The notes beneath the pieces are model-generated. The model made no database searches and was not told where the DNA came from. It saw only the letters and a program-made list of their open reading frames with translations. Made by a program: the position numbers and the translations under genes. From Aeromicrobium chenweiae (lineage in GTDB: Bacteria > Actinomycetota > Actinomycetes > Propionibacteriales > Nocardioidaceae), in contig NZ_CP026952.1 of the NCBI RefSeq assembly GCF_003065605.1, positions 2,294,001 through 2,358,000 of the forward strand: a stretch of DNA of 64,000 nt. The letters are read 5' to 3'. Shown piece by piece: positions 8,305-17,264 of this stretch. Numbering within the stretch: position 1 is the first letter of the stretch; each line of letters starts with the position of its first letter.

Positions 8305-11184
8305 GTGTCGACTTCCCTGTACGCGCTCGGCCGCTGGGCCTTTTGTCACCCACGCCGTGTGCTCGGCGCCTGGCTGGTGATCCTGCTCGTGGCCGGCGTC
8401 GCCGCGCTGGGGCTCGGCGGCGGCACCAAGAACGAGTTCGACATCCCCGGCACCGAGTCGCAGGAGGCCATCAACGCGCTCGGGCGCACCTTCCCCGAGC
8501 TCAGCGGCGCCTCGGCGTACCTCGTGGTCGTGGCGCCGGACGGCCGGACCGTGGACGACGTCCGCACGCGCCGGCTCGTCGGGGACGCGATCGCCGGCAT
8601 GAAGAAGGTCGACGGCGTCTCCGAGGTCGTCTCGCCGTACGCGAAGACCAACAAGATCGGCGTCTCGAAGGACCGGGCCGCCGCACAGGTCCAGGTGCAG
8701 TTCGACCGCGACCTGACGCAGGTCACGCCGGACGACCGCGAGCAGCTCGTCGACACGGGGGACGCGCTGAAGAAGGCCGGCTACACGACCGCGTTCGGTG
8801 GGGACGTGTTCACCAACACCGGCCCGCAGCTGTCCATCGTCGAGGTCATCGGTGTGGTCGTGGCGTTCGTCGTCCTGTTCCTGATGTTCCGGTCGCTGCG
8901 CGCGGCCGTCATGCCGATCGTGACCGCGCTGCTCGGCGTCCTGGTCACGATGGCCATCACGATGACCGCGACCGGGTTCTTCACGATCTCGTCGACCGCT
9001 CCGCTGCTCGCGCTGATGATCGGCCTCGCGGTCGGCATCGACTACGCGCTCTTCATCGTGTCGCGACACCGCGAGCAGCTGGCCGACGGGCTCGACCCGG
9101 AGGAGGCGGCCGCGCGCTCGGTCGCGACCGCCGGCTCGGCGGTCGTCTTCGCCGGGGTCACGGTCGTCATCGCCCTGCTTGGCCTGTCGATCGCCCGCAT
9201 CCCGTTCCTGACCATCATGGGCGTCGTCGCGGCGCTGTCGGTCGTCATCGCCGTCGCGGTGGCGCTCACCGTGCTGCCCGCCCTGCTGGGCCGGGCCGGC
9301 GACCGGCTCACCCCCGACGGCGAGCACGCGCCGGGAGGCTTCTCGCGCCGCTGGGTCGAGGTCACCACCCGCTTCCCCCTCATCGCGATCGTCATCGTGG
9401 TGGTCGGCCTCGCGATCCTCACGATCCCGTCCAAGGACCTGCGCCTCGCCCTGCCCGACAACGGCACCGCCCCCGCCGGCAGCACGCAGCGCGTCGCGTA
9501 CGACCTGGTGGACGAGCACTTCGGCCCCGGCTCCAACGGACCGCTGCTCGTGAGCATCGACATCATCGCCACGACCGACCCGGTCGGCGTCGTCGACGGC
9601 ATCGCGGACGACCTGCGGAAGCTCGACGGCGTCCAGGGCATCGGTCTGGCGACCCCGAACCGCACGGCCGACACCGGGATCGTCCAGGTGATCCCGTCGA
9701 CCGGGGCGACCGACGAGCGCACCACCGAGCTGGTCCGCGAGATCCGCGACCGTGAGGCGGGCTGGAAGGACAAGTACGGCGTGCCCGTCTCGGTGACCGG
9801 CCTGACCGCGGGCGGCATCGACGTCTCGGACCGCCTGCAGGAGGCCCTGCTCCCGTTCGGCATCGTGGTGGTCGGCCTGTCGGTCCTGCTGCTGATGATC
9901 GTGTTCCGCTCGATCGTCGTCCCCCTCAAGGCGACCCTCGGGTTCCTGCTGTCGACCGGCGCCTCGTTCGGCGCGGTGGTCGCGGTCTTCCAGTGGGGCT
10001 GGCTGAGCCAGCTGGTGCACCTGGACCAGACCGGCCCGCTGATCAGCTTCCTGCCGATCATCCTCATGGCGGTGCTGTTCGGGCTCTCGATGGACTACGA
10101 GGTCTTCCTCATGGCCCGCATGAAGGAGGAGTACGTCCGCTCCGGCGACCCGCACCGCGCGATCGCGGACGGCTTCGTCGGCAGCTCCCGGGTCGTGACG
10201 GCGGCGGCGGTGATCATGCTCGCGGTGTTCGCGGCATTCGTGCCCGAGGGCGACCCGAACATCAAGCCCATCGCCTTTGCCCTGGCGATCGGCGTCTTCG
10301 TCGACGCATTCCTCATCCGGATGCTGTTCGCTCCCGCCGTGCTCGAGCTGTTCGGGCGGCGCGCCTGGACGCTGCCCGGCTGGCTCGACCGGCGCCTCCC
10401 CCACATCGACGTCGAGGGCGAGGGCCTGCACCAGCAGGTCGAGCTGCAGGCCTGGCCGCGCCGCGACTCGACCGCCGCGATCACCGCCGCCGCCCTGACG
10501 ACGTCCGGGCCGGAAGGGCTGATCTTCAACGACGTGTCGGTCGAGGTCGAGCCCGGTGACTGGCTCGTCGTGCACGGCCCCAACGGCTCGGGCAAGACCG
10601 CGCTGCTGCTCACGTTCGCCGGACGCATGGCGTTCGACAGCGGGCGCCTGCGCGTCGACGGGCACCTGCTCCCCCAGGAGTCCTCCGCCGTGCGCCGCAG
10701 CGTCTCGCTCGCGGAGCTGACCGGCTTCAACGACCTCGAGGAGAACCTGACGGTCGACCAGCACATCGCCGAGCGGCTCTCCATCAGGTCGTTCGGCCTG
10801 TGGGTCAGCCGCCGCCGGATCGCCCCGGTCCGTGACGAGCTCAACCAGGCGCTCACGCGCGCGCACGCAGACGCCGGCCTCCCGTACGAGCAGGTCAAGG
10901 GCGGTGCGCTCGTCTCGTCCCTGTCCCGTCTCGAGCGCAAGCTGCTCGGCGTCGTGCTGGCCCTCACCGACCGCTCGCGCATCGTGGTCGTCGACGACGC
11001 GGACGATCTCCGCTCCGCCGAGCACATCGACCTGCTGTGGTCCGCGCTCGCCTGGCTCCTCGAGGACCGCGACGTCACGCTCGTCGCGAGCGTCCAGTCG
11101 CCGTCCGCCGCTCCTCCCCCCTCCAACCGGCTCCACCACCTGGAGCTGGACACCTCCCGCACCCTCCACGAGTTGATGCTCTGA
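8305..11184 (+). CDS. MMPL/RND transporter fused to a C-terminal ABC-type ATPase domain
   Basis: 959 aa. Residues about 1-720 are a full MMPL pump: an N-terminal helix (YALGRWAFCHPRRVLGAWLVILLV), two periplasmic porter domains, and two sets of membrane helices with the MMPL motif GIDYALFIVSRHREQL and its counterpart GLSMDYEVFLMARMKEEY. Residues about 735-955 form an ABC ATPase: Walker A GPNGSGKT (758-765), a weak signature LSRLERK (about 873), Walker B IVVVDDAD (893-900). The catalytic glutamate after Walker B is Asp and the H-loop histidine is absent (VTLVASVQSP), so hydrolysis may be weak. The GTG at 8305 was chosen over an upstream ATG because the operators and promoter lie in the extra segment. 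The stop overlaps the YhgE/Pip start. Substrate is unknown, probably a lipid or amphiphile. Confidence 0.9.
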   Translation: MSTSLYALGRWAFCHPRRVLGAWLVILLVAGVAALGLGGGTKNEFDIPGTESQEAINALGRTFPELSGASAYLVVVAPDGRTVDDVRTRRLVGDAIAGMKKVDGVSEVVSPYAKTNKIGVSKDRAAAQVQVQFDRDLTQVTPDDREQLVDTGDALKKAGYTTAFGGDVFTNTGPQLSIVEVIGVVVAFVVLFLMFRSLRAAVMPIVTALLGVLVTMAITMTATGFFTISSTAPLLALMIGLAVGIDYALFIVSRHREQLADGLDPEEAAARSVATAGSAVVFAGVTVVIALLGLSIARIPFLTIMGVVAALSVVIAVAVALTVLPALLGRAGDRLTPDGEHAPGGFSRRWVEVTTRFPLIAIVIVVVGLAILTIPSKDLRLALPDNGTAPAGSTQRVAYDLVDEHFGPGSNGPLLVSIDIIATTDPVGVVDGIADDLRKLDGVQGIGLATPNRTADTGIVQVIPSTGATDERTTELVREIRDREAGWKDKYGVPVSVTGLTAGGIDVSDRLQEALLPFGIVVVGLSVLLLMIVFRSIVVPLKATLGFLLSTGASFGAVVAVFQWGWLSQLVHLDQTGPLISFLPIILMAVLFGLSMDYEVFLMARMKEEYVRSGDPHRAIADGFVGSSRVVTAAAVIMLAVFAAFVPEGDPNIKPIAFALAIGVFVDAFLIRMLFAPAVLELFGRRAWTLPGWLDRRLPHIDVEGEGLHQQVELQAWPRRDSTAAITAAALTTSGPEGLIFNDVSVEVEPGDWLVVHGPNGSGKTALLLTFAGRMAFDSGRLRVDGHLLPQESSAVRRSVSLAELTGFNDLEENLTVDQHIAERLSIRSFGLWVSRRRIAPVRDELNQALTRAHADAGLPYEQVKGGALVSSLSRLERKLLGVVLALTDRSRIVVVDDADDLRSAEHIDLLWSALAWLLEDRDVTLVASVQSPSAAPPPSNRLHHLELDTSRTLHELML

Positions 11185-13220
11185 TGATCCCCTCTCCCAC
11201 GCTCCCCTGGTTCGAGCTCGCCCGGTTCCGGCGCAGCCGGCTGACGCGGGCCGCCGTGCTCGCGGTGATGCTGGTGCCGCTGTTCTACGGCGCGATGTAC
11301 GTGTGGGCGAACATCGACCCGACCGGGCACCTGAACCACGTGAAGGCCGCGGTGGTGAACGAGGACAAGCTCATCGAGATCGACGGGCGCGACGGCAAGA
11401 AGCAGCCCGTCGCGATCGGGCGGCAGCTGGCCGGCAACCTGGTCAGCAACGACGGCGACGACAACTACGACTGGGTGCTGACCGATGCGCAGGACGCCCG
11501 CCGAGGCCTCGCGAACGGCACCTACAAGGCCGTCCTGACCATCCCGGAGAACCTCTCCAAGGCCGCGACCTCGACGAGCGGCGACCCGGCGAAGGCCGTC
11601 CAGGGGCAGCTCGACCTGCAGACCAACGACGCGGTCAACTACATCAACGGCACGATCGCGCAGACGATCCTGCGCGCAGCGAAGGGCGCCCTCAACGCGC
11701 AGGTCACCGAGACCTATCTCGACAACATCTATCTCAGCTTCGGCGACGTCAAGAGCGCGCTGGAGGACGCCGCCGACGGGGCCGACAAGCTCGCGGACGG
11801 CGCCGACAAGCTGGCCGGTGGCGCGGACGACCTCGACGCCGGTGCGAACCAGCTGGCCGACGGGGCCGGCGAGCTCGCCGACGGCGCAGGACAGCTCGAC
11901 GACGGCGCCCGGACGCTCGCGGACGGCCTGGGGCAGCTCGACTCGCGCACCTCCGCCCTCCCGGACCAGACCCAGCGGCTCGCCGACGGCGCGCGGCAGG
12001 TCGCCGACGGCAACGCCGAGCTCAACGACACGGTGCAGGGCGTGACCACTGCGCTGCTCGGGGCGACCACCGACGCCGGCTCCGACATCGACGAGCTCGC
12101 GAAGAACCTCGGCACGCTCGCCGACCAGTGCGAGGCGGCGCAGCTCCCGGGCGTCGACTGCAGCCAGCTGCGCCAGGCCGCGACCCGCTCCGGCGACCTC
12201 AAGCAGTTCGTCAGCGGGGTCCGCGGACAGGCACGCGACCTCAGTGCCGGCACACAGCAGCTCGCCGAGGGCTCCCGGCAGGTCGCGGACGGCAACGCCG
12301 AGCTCGCGGACGCCGTGCCGCAGCTCGTCGACGCGATCGACCAGGCCTCCAGCGGCGCGGACCGTCTCGCGGACGCGACCGGTCAGCTCAGCAGCGGTGC
12401 GGATCAGCTCAGCACGGGCGCCGGGCAGCTGGCCGACGGCACGGCCCAGCTCTCGGACGGGGCGGACGAGCTCGCCGCGGGCGCGACCAAGCTCGGCAAG
12501 GGCCTGCAGGACGGCAGCGACGACGTCCCCGACTACGACAAGTCCGAGCGCGAGACGCTCGCGAAGACCGCCGCGACCCCGGTCGAGGACGCCGCCCAGC
12601 GGGTCAACCAGGTCAAGAACTACGGCGCAGCGCTCGCGCCGTACTTCATCTCCCTGGCCCTGTGGGTCGGCGCGATGGCGATCTACCTGCTGCTGCGGCC
12701 GTTCTCGGGCCGGGCGATCGCGTCGACCGCCGGCAGCGTCCGCACGGCGCTCGCGGGATACGTGCCCGGTCTGGGGGTGGCGGTCGTGCAGGTCGCGCTG
12801 CTGCTGGCGGTGCTGCAGGGCTTCCTCGGGATCAGGCCGGCCAGCCAGTGGCTCCTCATCGGCATCGCGCTCGCCACCGCAGCGGTGTTCACCGCGATCA
12901 ACCAGATGTTCGTCGCCCTCTTCGGAGGCGCAGGACGGTTCGCCGCCCTGGTCTTCGTGAGCCTGCAGCTGACCTCGGCCGGCGGCACGTACCCGATCGA
13001 GACGTCACCGCCGTTCTTCAACCTGATGCACGACCTGCTGCCCATGACGTACGCCGTGCACGGCCTGCGCGCGGCACTGGCGGGAGGCAGCGACGGGGTG
13101 CTCCGGGACTTCATCGTCCTCGGCCTGTTCACCGTGCTGGCACTGTCGGTCACCGTCGTGGCGGCCCGCAGGAAGCAGACGGTGACCATCGCACGCCTGC
13201 ACCCCACGCTGGTGGTCTAG
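11184..13220 (+). CDS. YhgE/Pip-family membrane protein (ABC-2 permease-like)
   Basis: 678 aa. One N-terminal transmembrane helix (AAVLAVMLVPLFYGAMYVWAN) leads to a large extracytoplasmic domain. A long array of imperfect 7-residue repeats of the type LADGAxx/LxxGAxQ occupies about residues 190-445, the hallmark of YhgE/Pip proteins. The C-terminal part has five or six helices (about 485-665) resembling ABC-2 permeases (FGGAGRFAALVFVSLQL, TYPIETSPPFFNLMHDLLPMTYAVHGLR). Family members include phage receptor Pip and relatives of EsaA. The ATG overlaps the stop of the MMPL-ABC fusion (TGATG), so the two are translationally coupled and likely act together. The ATPase domain upstream may serve this permease-like protein. 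Confidence 0.9.
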   Translation: MIPSPTLPWFELARFRRSRLTRAAVLAVMLVPLFYGAMYVWANIDPTGHLNHVKAAVVNEDKLIEIDGRDGKKQPVAIGRQLAGNLVSNDGDDNYDWVLTDAQDARRGLANGTYKAVLTIPENLSKAATSTSGDPAKAVQGQLDLQTNDAVNYINGTIAQTILRAAKGALNAQVTETYLDNIYLSFGDVKSALEDAADGADKLADGADKLAGGADDLDAGANQLADGAGELADGAGQLDDGARTLADGLGQLDSRTSALPDQTQRLADGARQVADGNAELNDTVQGVTTALLGATTDAGSDIDELAKNLGTLADQCEAAQLPGVDCSQLRQAATRSGDLKQFVSGVRGQARDLSAGTQQLAEGSRQVADGNAELADAVPQLVDAIDQASSGADRLADATGQLSSGADQLSTGAGQLADGTAQLSDGADELAAGATKLGKGLQDGSDDVPDYDKSERETLAKTAATPVEDAAQRVNQVKNYGAALAPYFISLALWVGAMAIYLLLRPFSGRAIASTAGSVRTALAGYVPGLGVAVVQVALLLAVLQGFLGIRPASQWLLIGIALATAAVFTAINQMFVALFGGAGRFAALVFVSLQLTSAGGTYPIETSPPFFNLMHDLLPMTYAVHGLRAALAGGSDGVLRDFIVLGLFTVLALSVTVVAARRKQTVTIARLHPTLVV

Positions 13221-13248
13221 CGGGTCGTCGCCCGTGCCGTCGTGACGC

Positions 13249-13420
13249 TCAGCGTGGGAGCGCCTGGGCACTGCGGACGAAGGGCGCCACGGGCGAGAAC
13301 CGCAGCGCCTCGGGCAGCACCAGCAGGACGTCGCGGCGGCCCGAGAGGCGGACGAGACCGTCCCGCGCCGCGGTGCCCAGGTCGAGCAGGCCCTCCCACA
13401 CCTGGTAGAGGACGCTGAGC
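13249..13420 (-). pseudogene. 3' remnant of an unidentified gene (about 57 codons)
   Basis: On the minus strand the reading frame ending at 13249 gives about 57 residues beginning near LSVLYQVWEGLLDLG and ending ALPR. Its codons have almost only G or C in third position, like intact neighbours. Upstream of about 13420 that bias vanishes in this frame and appears instead in a plus-strand frame (the acyl-CoA dehydrogenase remnant). The gene has therefore lost its 5' part. I do not recognise the family. Confidence 0.6.
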
Positions 13421-13584
13421 GGCGCACGATCGTCGACACCGCCCTCGAGGTGGCCGGCGGTGGAGCGTTCTTCCGCTCGTCGCCGCTCGAGCGCGCGTAC
13501 CGCGACGTCCGCGGCGGCCCGTTCCACCCGCTCCCGCCCGAGGCGACCCTCGAGCTGATCGGGCGGCGAGCGCTCAGCGACTGA
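13420..13584 (+). pseudogene. 3' remnant of an acyl-CoA dehydrogenase
   Basis: About 54 codons remain, ending at a TGA at 13582-13584. The translation contains GGGAFFRSSPLERAYRDVRG and then FHPLPPEATLELIGRRAL, the C-terminal signature of acyl-CoA dehydrogenases with its Arg-Asp/FAD-contact region. No start codon or upstream domains are present; the frame runs straight into the divergent remnant. Third-position GC is near 100 percent up to the break, so the loss looks recent. It ends 4 bases before the convergent miaB stop. Confidence 0.75.
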
Positions 13585-13588
13585 CGGG

Positions 13589-15055
13589 TCAGACCGCGCA
13601 GACGGGCGCCGGCGGCAGGGGCGCCGGGACGCCCAGGGACGGCATGCCGAGCCCGACGGAGCGGACCTCGGTGCGGCCCTGGCGGGACTCCCACGCATCG
13701 CCGGCCTTCGTGCGGCGGAACGAGATGGGTGGCTCGTCGCTGACCAGGTGGTGCGGGGCGGCGTACGTGATGAGGACCCGCACCATGTCGCCCGGGCGCA
13801 CCTCGTGCTCCCCCGGGACGAAGTGGACGAGCCGGTTGTCGCGGGCTCGGCCGGTGAGCCGGTGCGTCGCGCCGTCCTTCTTGCCCTCGTGGTCGGCGAC
13901 GAGCAGCTCGACGATCCGGCCCTCCTGCTTCTTCGCCTCGTCCCACGCGACCTCGTCGACGACCTTGATCAGGCGCTCGTAGCGTTCCTGCACGACGGCC
14001 TTGGGCAGCTGGTCCGGCAAGGTGGCCGCCGGGGTGCCGGGGCGCTGGGAGTACTGGAACGTGAAGGCGCTGGTGAACCGTGCCTTACGGACCACCTCGA
14101 TCGTCTCGAGGAAGTCCTCCTCGGTCTCGCCGGGGAAGCCGACGATGATGTCGGTCGTGATCGCGGCATCCGGCATCGCCGCGCGGACCCGGTCGATGAT
14201 GCCGAGGAACTTCTCCTGGCGGTACGACCGGCGCATCGCCTTCAGGACCCGGTCCGAGCCGGACTGCAACGGCATGTGCAGCTGCGGCATGACGTTGGGG
14301 GTCTCGGCCATCGCGGCGATCACGTCGTCGGTGAAGTCCTTGGGATGGGGGCTGGTGAACCGGACGCGCTCGAGCCCCTCGATCTCGCCGCACGCGCGCA
14401 GCAGCTTGGCGAACGCCTGGCGGTCGCCGAACTCCACGCCGTACGCGTTGACGTTCTGGCCCAGCAGGGTCACCTCGACGACGCCGTCGTCCACCAGGGC
14501 CTGCACCTCGGCGAGGATGTCGCCGGGGCGACGGTCCTTCTCCTTGCCGCGCAGGGCGGGGACGATGCAGAACGTGCAGGTGTTGTTGCAGCCCACGCTG
14601 ATCGAGACCCAGGCAGCGAACACCGAGTCGCGCTTGGTCGGCAGCGTCGAGGGGAACACCTCGAGCGACTCGAGGATCTCGACCTGGGACTCCTCGGCGA
14701 TGCGGGCGCGCTCGAGCAGCACCGGCAGCGAGCCGATGTTGTGGGTGCCGAAGACGACGTCGACGAAGGGCGCCTTCTTGGTGATCGTGTCGCGGTCCTT
14801 CTGCGCCAGGCAACCGCCGACGGCGATCTGCATGCCGGGGTTCTTCTCCTTGACCGACGCGATGTGGCCGAGGTTGCCGTAGAGCTTGTTGTCGGCGTTC
14901 TCCCGCACGGCGCACGTGTTGAACACGACCAGGTCGGGCGTCGAGCCCTCCTCGGCGCGGACGTAGCCGTCGGTCTCCAGCAGCCCGCCGAGGCGTTCGC
15001 TGTCGTGGACGTTCATCTGGCAGCCGTAGGTGCGCACTTCGTAGGTCTTCGTCAT
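13589..15055 (-). CDS. miaB: tRNA-2-methylthio-N6-dimethylallyladenosine synthase MiaB
   Basis: Radical-SAM methylthiotransferase that converts i6A37 made by MiaA to ms2i6A37. 488 aa from the ATG at 15055 ([15 protein letters not shown]); upstream in-frame residues do not fit the family. The auxiliary-cluster cysteines are C12, C48 and C82, and the radical-SAM CxxxCxxC is C156, C160, C163 in [15 protein letters not shown] domain follows (about 385-440). The C-terminus carries about 40 extra residues rich in Pro. Its stop is 4 bases from the acyl-CoA dehydrogenase remnant. Confidence 0.97.
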   Translation of the reverse strand: MTKTYEVRTYGCQMNVHDSERLGGLLETDGYVRAEEGSTPDLVVFNTCAVRENADNKLYGNLGHIASVKEKNPGMQIAVGGCLAQKDRDTITKKAPFVDVVFGTHNIGSLPVLLERARIAEESQVEILESLEVFPSTLPTKRDSVFAAWVSISVGCNNTCTFCIVPALRGKEKDRRPGDILAEVQALVDDGVVEVTLLGQNVNAYGVEFGDRQAFAKLLRACGEIEGLERVRFTSPHPKDFTDDVIAAMAETPNVMPQLHMPLQSGSDRVLKAMRRSYRQEKFLGIIDRVRAAMPDAAITTDIIVGFPGETEEDFLETIEVVRKARFTSAFTFQYSQRPGTPAATLPDQLPKAVVQERYERLIKVVDEVAWDEAKKQEGRIVELLVADHEGKKDGATHRLTGRARDNRLVHFVPGEHEVRPGDMVRVLITYAAPHHLVSDEPPISFRRTKAGDAWESRQGRTEVRSVGLGMPSLGVPAPLPPAPVCAV

Positions 15056-15185
15056 GACTGGTCCATGGTACGTGCCGCAGTCCGGCGGGCGGGCCTCCAT
15101 CGTCAGCGGTGGTGGCGGGCCGAGCGATGTCGATCCATGCCGCCGGGCGGATCCGCGCCGGCTCGAGGATGGTCACCGGCGGAGG

Positions 15186-15710
15186 TCAATGGTCGCAGAA
15201 CTCCGAGCGCAGGGCGTCCAGGTCAGCGGTGGTGGGGCGTCCGCCCCCAGCCAGCGGCTGGGCATCCTCGGTCAGCCACTCCCCCTCGCCGAGGGCGTCG
15301 AGCTCACCGGTCGTGAAGGCGACCACGCCCATCGGGTGGTCGGCGTCCCCGCCCGCGGACGCCGTGTACGACACCTGCGGATCGAGATCTCCGAGAGCAC
15401 GCACGGTCTCCCACTCAGCGCCGGGATCGGCGGCGTCGAGGATGATGACGTCCTCGTCGTGCAGATCGGTGGTCCACCGTGCGTCGTCGATCCGCTTGCG
15501 TGGCACGTCGGTCCGCAGCGGACCGCCGTGCCTGATCTCGGCACCTCGGAGCGCGGTGTCGTCGCAGCGAAGCACCGCGATCAACAGGTGACCGTCCCGC
15601 TGCGAGACCGCCAAGGTGCCGACCGGGACGGGACCGCACCCGGCCGTCAGGGCCAGGACTCCGGCGGCCACCAGGACCCGCCCGACGATGGGACCGGCGC
15701 GCGACGTCAT
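15186..15710 (-). CDS. lipoprotein of unknown function
   Basis: 174 aa from the ATG at 15710. The signal peptide RAGPIVGRVLVAAGVLALTAGC gives a lipobox LTAGC. The mature part has cysteines (VLRCDD, a terminal EFCDH) and reads like the small secreted proteins common in Nocardioidaceae, with no recognised domain. The longer frame adds 20 charged residues before the signal peptide and was not used. It stands alone, 130 bases upstream of miaB on the same strand. Confidence 0.7.
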   Translation of the reverse strand: MTSRAGPIVGRVLVAAGVLALTAGCGPVPVGTLAVSQRDGHLLIAVLRCDDTALRGAEIRHGGPLRTDVPRKRIDDARWTTDLHDEDVIILDAADPGAEWETVRALGDLDPQVSYTASAGGDADHPMGVVAFTTGELDALGEGEWLTEDAQPLAGGGRPTTADLDALRSEFCDH

Positions 15711-15802
15711 GCCCCAGTATCGCTGCCATTCTCGTGTTCGTCGGACATTGACGCCCGGCTCGGCGAGCATGGAGGGCTCAGCCTCGAACCATCGGGAGAA
15801 TC

Positions 15803-16072
15803 ATGCTTCGCCAGCTCACCACCGTCGTCTGCACCGTCGCGCTCACCACCGGAGGCGTCCTCGCGGTCACGTCGCCCGCCGAAGCGGCGAACAAGGAGTA
15901 CAAGAACTGCAAGGCGCTCAACAAGGCCTACAAGCACGGGGTGGGAAAGCCTGGCGCGAAGGACAAGACCTCCGGCAAGCCGGTCACGAACTTCAAGCGC
16001 AGCTCAGCGATCTACAAGAAGAACAAGAAGTCCGACCGGGACAAGGACGGCATCGCCTGCGAGAAGAGGTGA
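15803..16072 (+). CDS. secreted excalibur calcium-binding domain protein
   Basis: 89 aa. A signal peptide (MLRQLTTVVCTVALTTGGVLAVTSPAEA) is followed by a basic mature protein beginning NKEYKNCKALNKAYKHGVGK and ending KSDRDKDGIACEKR. The DxDxDG loop flanked by two cysteines is the excalibur motif, an EF-hand-like calcium site found in many actinobacterial surface proteins. The spacing of CKALN and IACE fits the minimal domain, so this is a stand-alone excalibur protein. Its role is unknown, perhaps cell-surface calcium binding. Confidence 0.85.
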   Translation: MLRQLTTVVCTVALTTGGVLAVTSPAEAANKEYKNCKALNKAYKHGVGKPGAKDKTSGKPVTNFKRSSAIYKKNKKSDRDKDGIACEKR

Positions 16073-16180
16073 CGGGTCAGCGCCACGAGCAGGCTTCCGG
16101 CCGCGAGACGCCGCCGATCGGTTGACCGGCCCTTTCCCGCGACGGATACTCGGCTCACCCGTCGCAGGAGGCCCGATCCC

Positions 16181-16537
16181 GTGATCAGCACGTCTCGCAA
16201 GGCACGCGCAGCAGCTCTCGTCCTGCTGGCACCCACGGCCATCGCGCAGTCGGTCCTGTTCGCGCCGGGCGCCGCCCGGGCCCACGCGGTCGTCGCGCCG
16301 AAGCCCGTGCCCGCACAGGAAACGCCCGCTCCCGCGCCACGCAGTCTTGCCGTGCCGATGCCGGAGGTCGGCACACCTGAGGCCCTGCCCATCCCCCAGT
16401 TCCGGCCGGGCTCGCCCTGGCAGGACGAGCTCACTCCCCAGGACACGCCTCGTGCGGGTCCCCCGCCTCGGACGAGCGAGCCCTGGCGGATCAGCTGCAC
16501 GGCCTGTGCCCGGACGCATCCCACGATCCTTCCGTAG
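16181..16537 (+). CDS. small secreted proline-rich protein, hypothetical
   Basis: 118 aa from a GTG with a good AGGAGG ribosome site 10 bases upstream. A signal peptide (ARAAALVLLAPTAIAQSVLF, then AxA-type site AARAHA) is followed by a Pro/Ala-rich low-complexity stretch and a short tail with two cysteines (SCTAC). No domain is recognised. Third-position GC is somewhat below that of core genes. The ribosome site and signal peptide are the main support. A bidirectional hairpin lies between it and the convergent DUF305 gene. Confidence 0.55.
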   Translation: MISTSRKARAAALVLLAPTAIAQSVLFAPGAARAHAVVAPKPVPAQETPAPAPRSLAVPMPEVGTPEALPIPQFRPGSPWQDELTPQDTPRAGPPPRTSEPWRISCTACARTHPTILP

Positions 16538-16577
16538 GCAACGGCGACCCCCGAGGTCTCGCCGCGTCGCAGACAGA

Positions 16578-16615
16578 CAGCCGCGCCCACCCCCGATGGG
16601 AGGCGGGCGCGGCTG
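16578..16615. terminator. bidirectional terminator hairpin
   Basis: CAGCCGCGCCC (16578-16588) pairs perfectly with GGGCGCGGCTG (16605-16615) around a 16-nt loop that itself contains a CCC/GGG pair. It sits 41 bases after the plus-strand small secreted protein and 8 bases after the convergent DUF305 stop. No T-run is present on either strand, as usual in high-GC actinobacteria. Confidence 0.7.
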
Positions 16616-16622
16616 CTCGCCC

Positions 16623-17264
16623 TCACAGTCGCTTGAGGATGTCCTTCAGACGGCTGATCTCGACGGTCTGCGTCGTGGCCACGTCGGCCGCGAACGTGCG
16701 GTTGACCGCGTCGGTGCCCTCGTTCAGCGCGGTGTCCGCCATCGCCAGCGCGCCTTCGTGGTGACCGATCATCTTCTTGACGTAGAACCGGTCGAAGGCC
16801 TTGCCGCGCAGTGTGCCCAGCTTCGCGAAGTCGGCGTCCGTCAGCATGCCCTGCATGTGCATCGCATGGTGACCGGTCGCCTTCAGCGGAGCCTTCGGGA
16901 GGTCGCGTGCCTCGAGCCAGGCCTGCATGGCATCGATCTCGCCCCGCTGGGCGTCGCCGATCCGCGCAGCGAACTCGCCGACTCGCTCGTCCTTGGCGTA
17001 CTTCTTCGCGAGCGCAGCCATCTCGACCGCCTGCTGGTGGTGCGGCACCATCATCTCGACGAATTCCTTGTCGGCGTCGTTGAAGCTCTTCTCATCGCTC
17101 GGGACGTCCGACTTGTCGATCTTCTTGTTGGGTTCCCCCGGGGCGCCGGCCCGGACCGAGACGCCTGAGTCCTTCGCGTCGTCGTCCCCGCCGGAACAGG
17201 CGCCGAGCGCGATCACCGCAGAAGCGATGATCGCGCCCAGCACCCGGGGTCGAGCAGATGTCAC
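16623..17264 (-). CDS. DUF305 family lipoprotein
   Basis: 213 aa. A lipoprotein signal (VLGAIIASAVIALGAC) precedes the DUF305 four-helix domain with its duplicated histidine motif, VPHHQQAVEMAALAKK and IGHHEGALAMAD; a further HHAMHMQGM cluster lies between. The His/Met-rich pattern suggests metal, perhaps copper, binding, but no activity is established for the family. The GTG start overlaps the stop of the upstream LVIVD-repeat gene (GTGA), so both proteins are probably made in fixed proportion and exported together. A bidirectional hairpin follows the stop. Confidence 0.88.
   Translation of the reverse strand: MTSARPRVLGAIIASAVIALGACSGGDDDAKDSGVSVRAGAPGEPNKKIDKSDVPSDEKSFNDADKEFVEMMVPHHQQAVEMAALAKKYAKDERVGEFAARIGDAQRGEIDAMQAWLEARDLPKAPLKATGHHAMHMQGMLTDADFAKLGTLRGKAFDRFYVKKMIGHHEGALAMADTALNEGTDAVNRTFAADVATTQTVEISRLKDILKRL

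Noticed and set aside
8227..11169. Minus-strand 980-codon frame antisense to MMPL-ABC
   Set aside because: Gln/Asp/Arg-rich low-complexity shadow; no family similarity.
13249..13698. Single intact minus-strand gene of 149 codons
   Set aside because: It overlaps the miaB 3' end, and third-position GC bias switches strand at about 13420, so it is a composite of a remnant and shadows.
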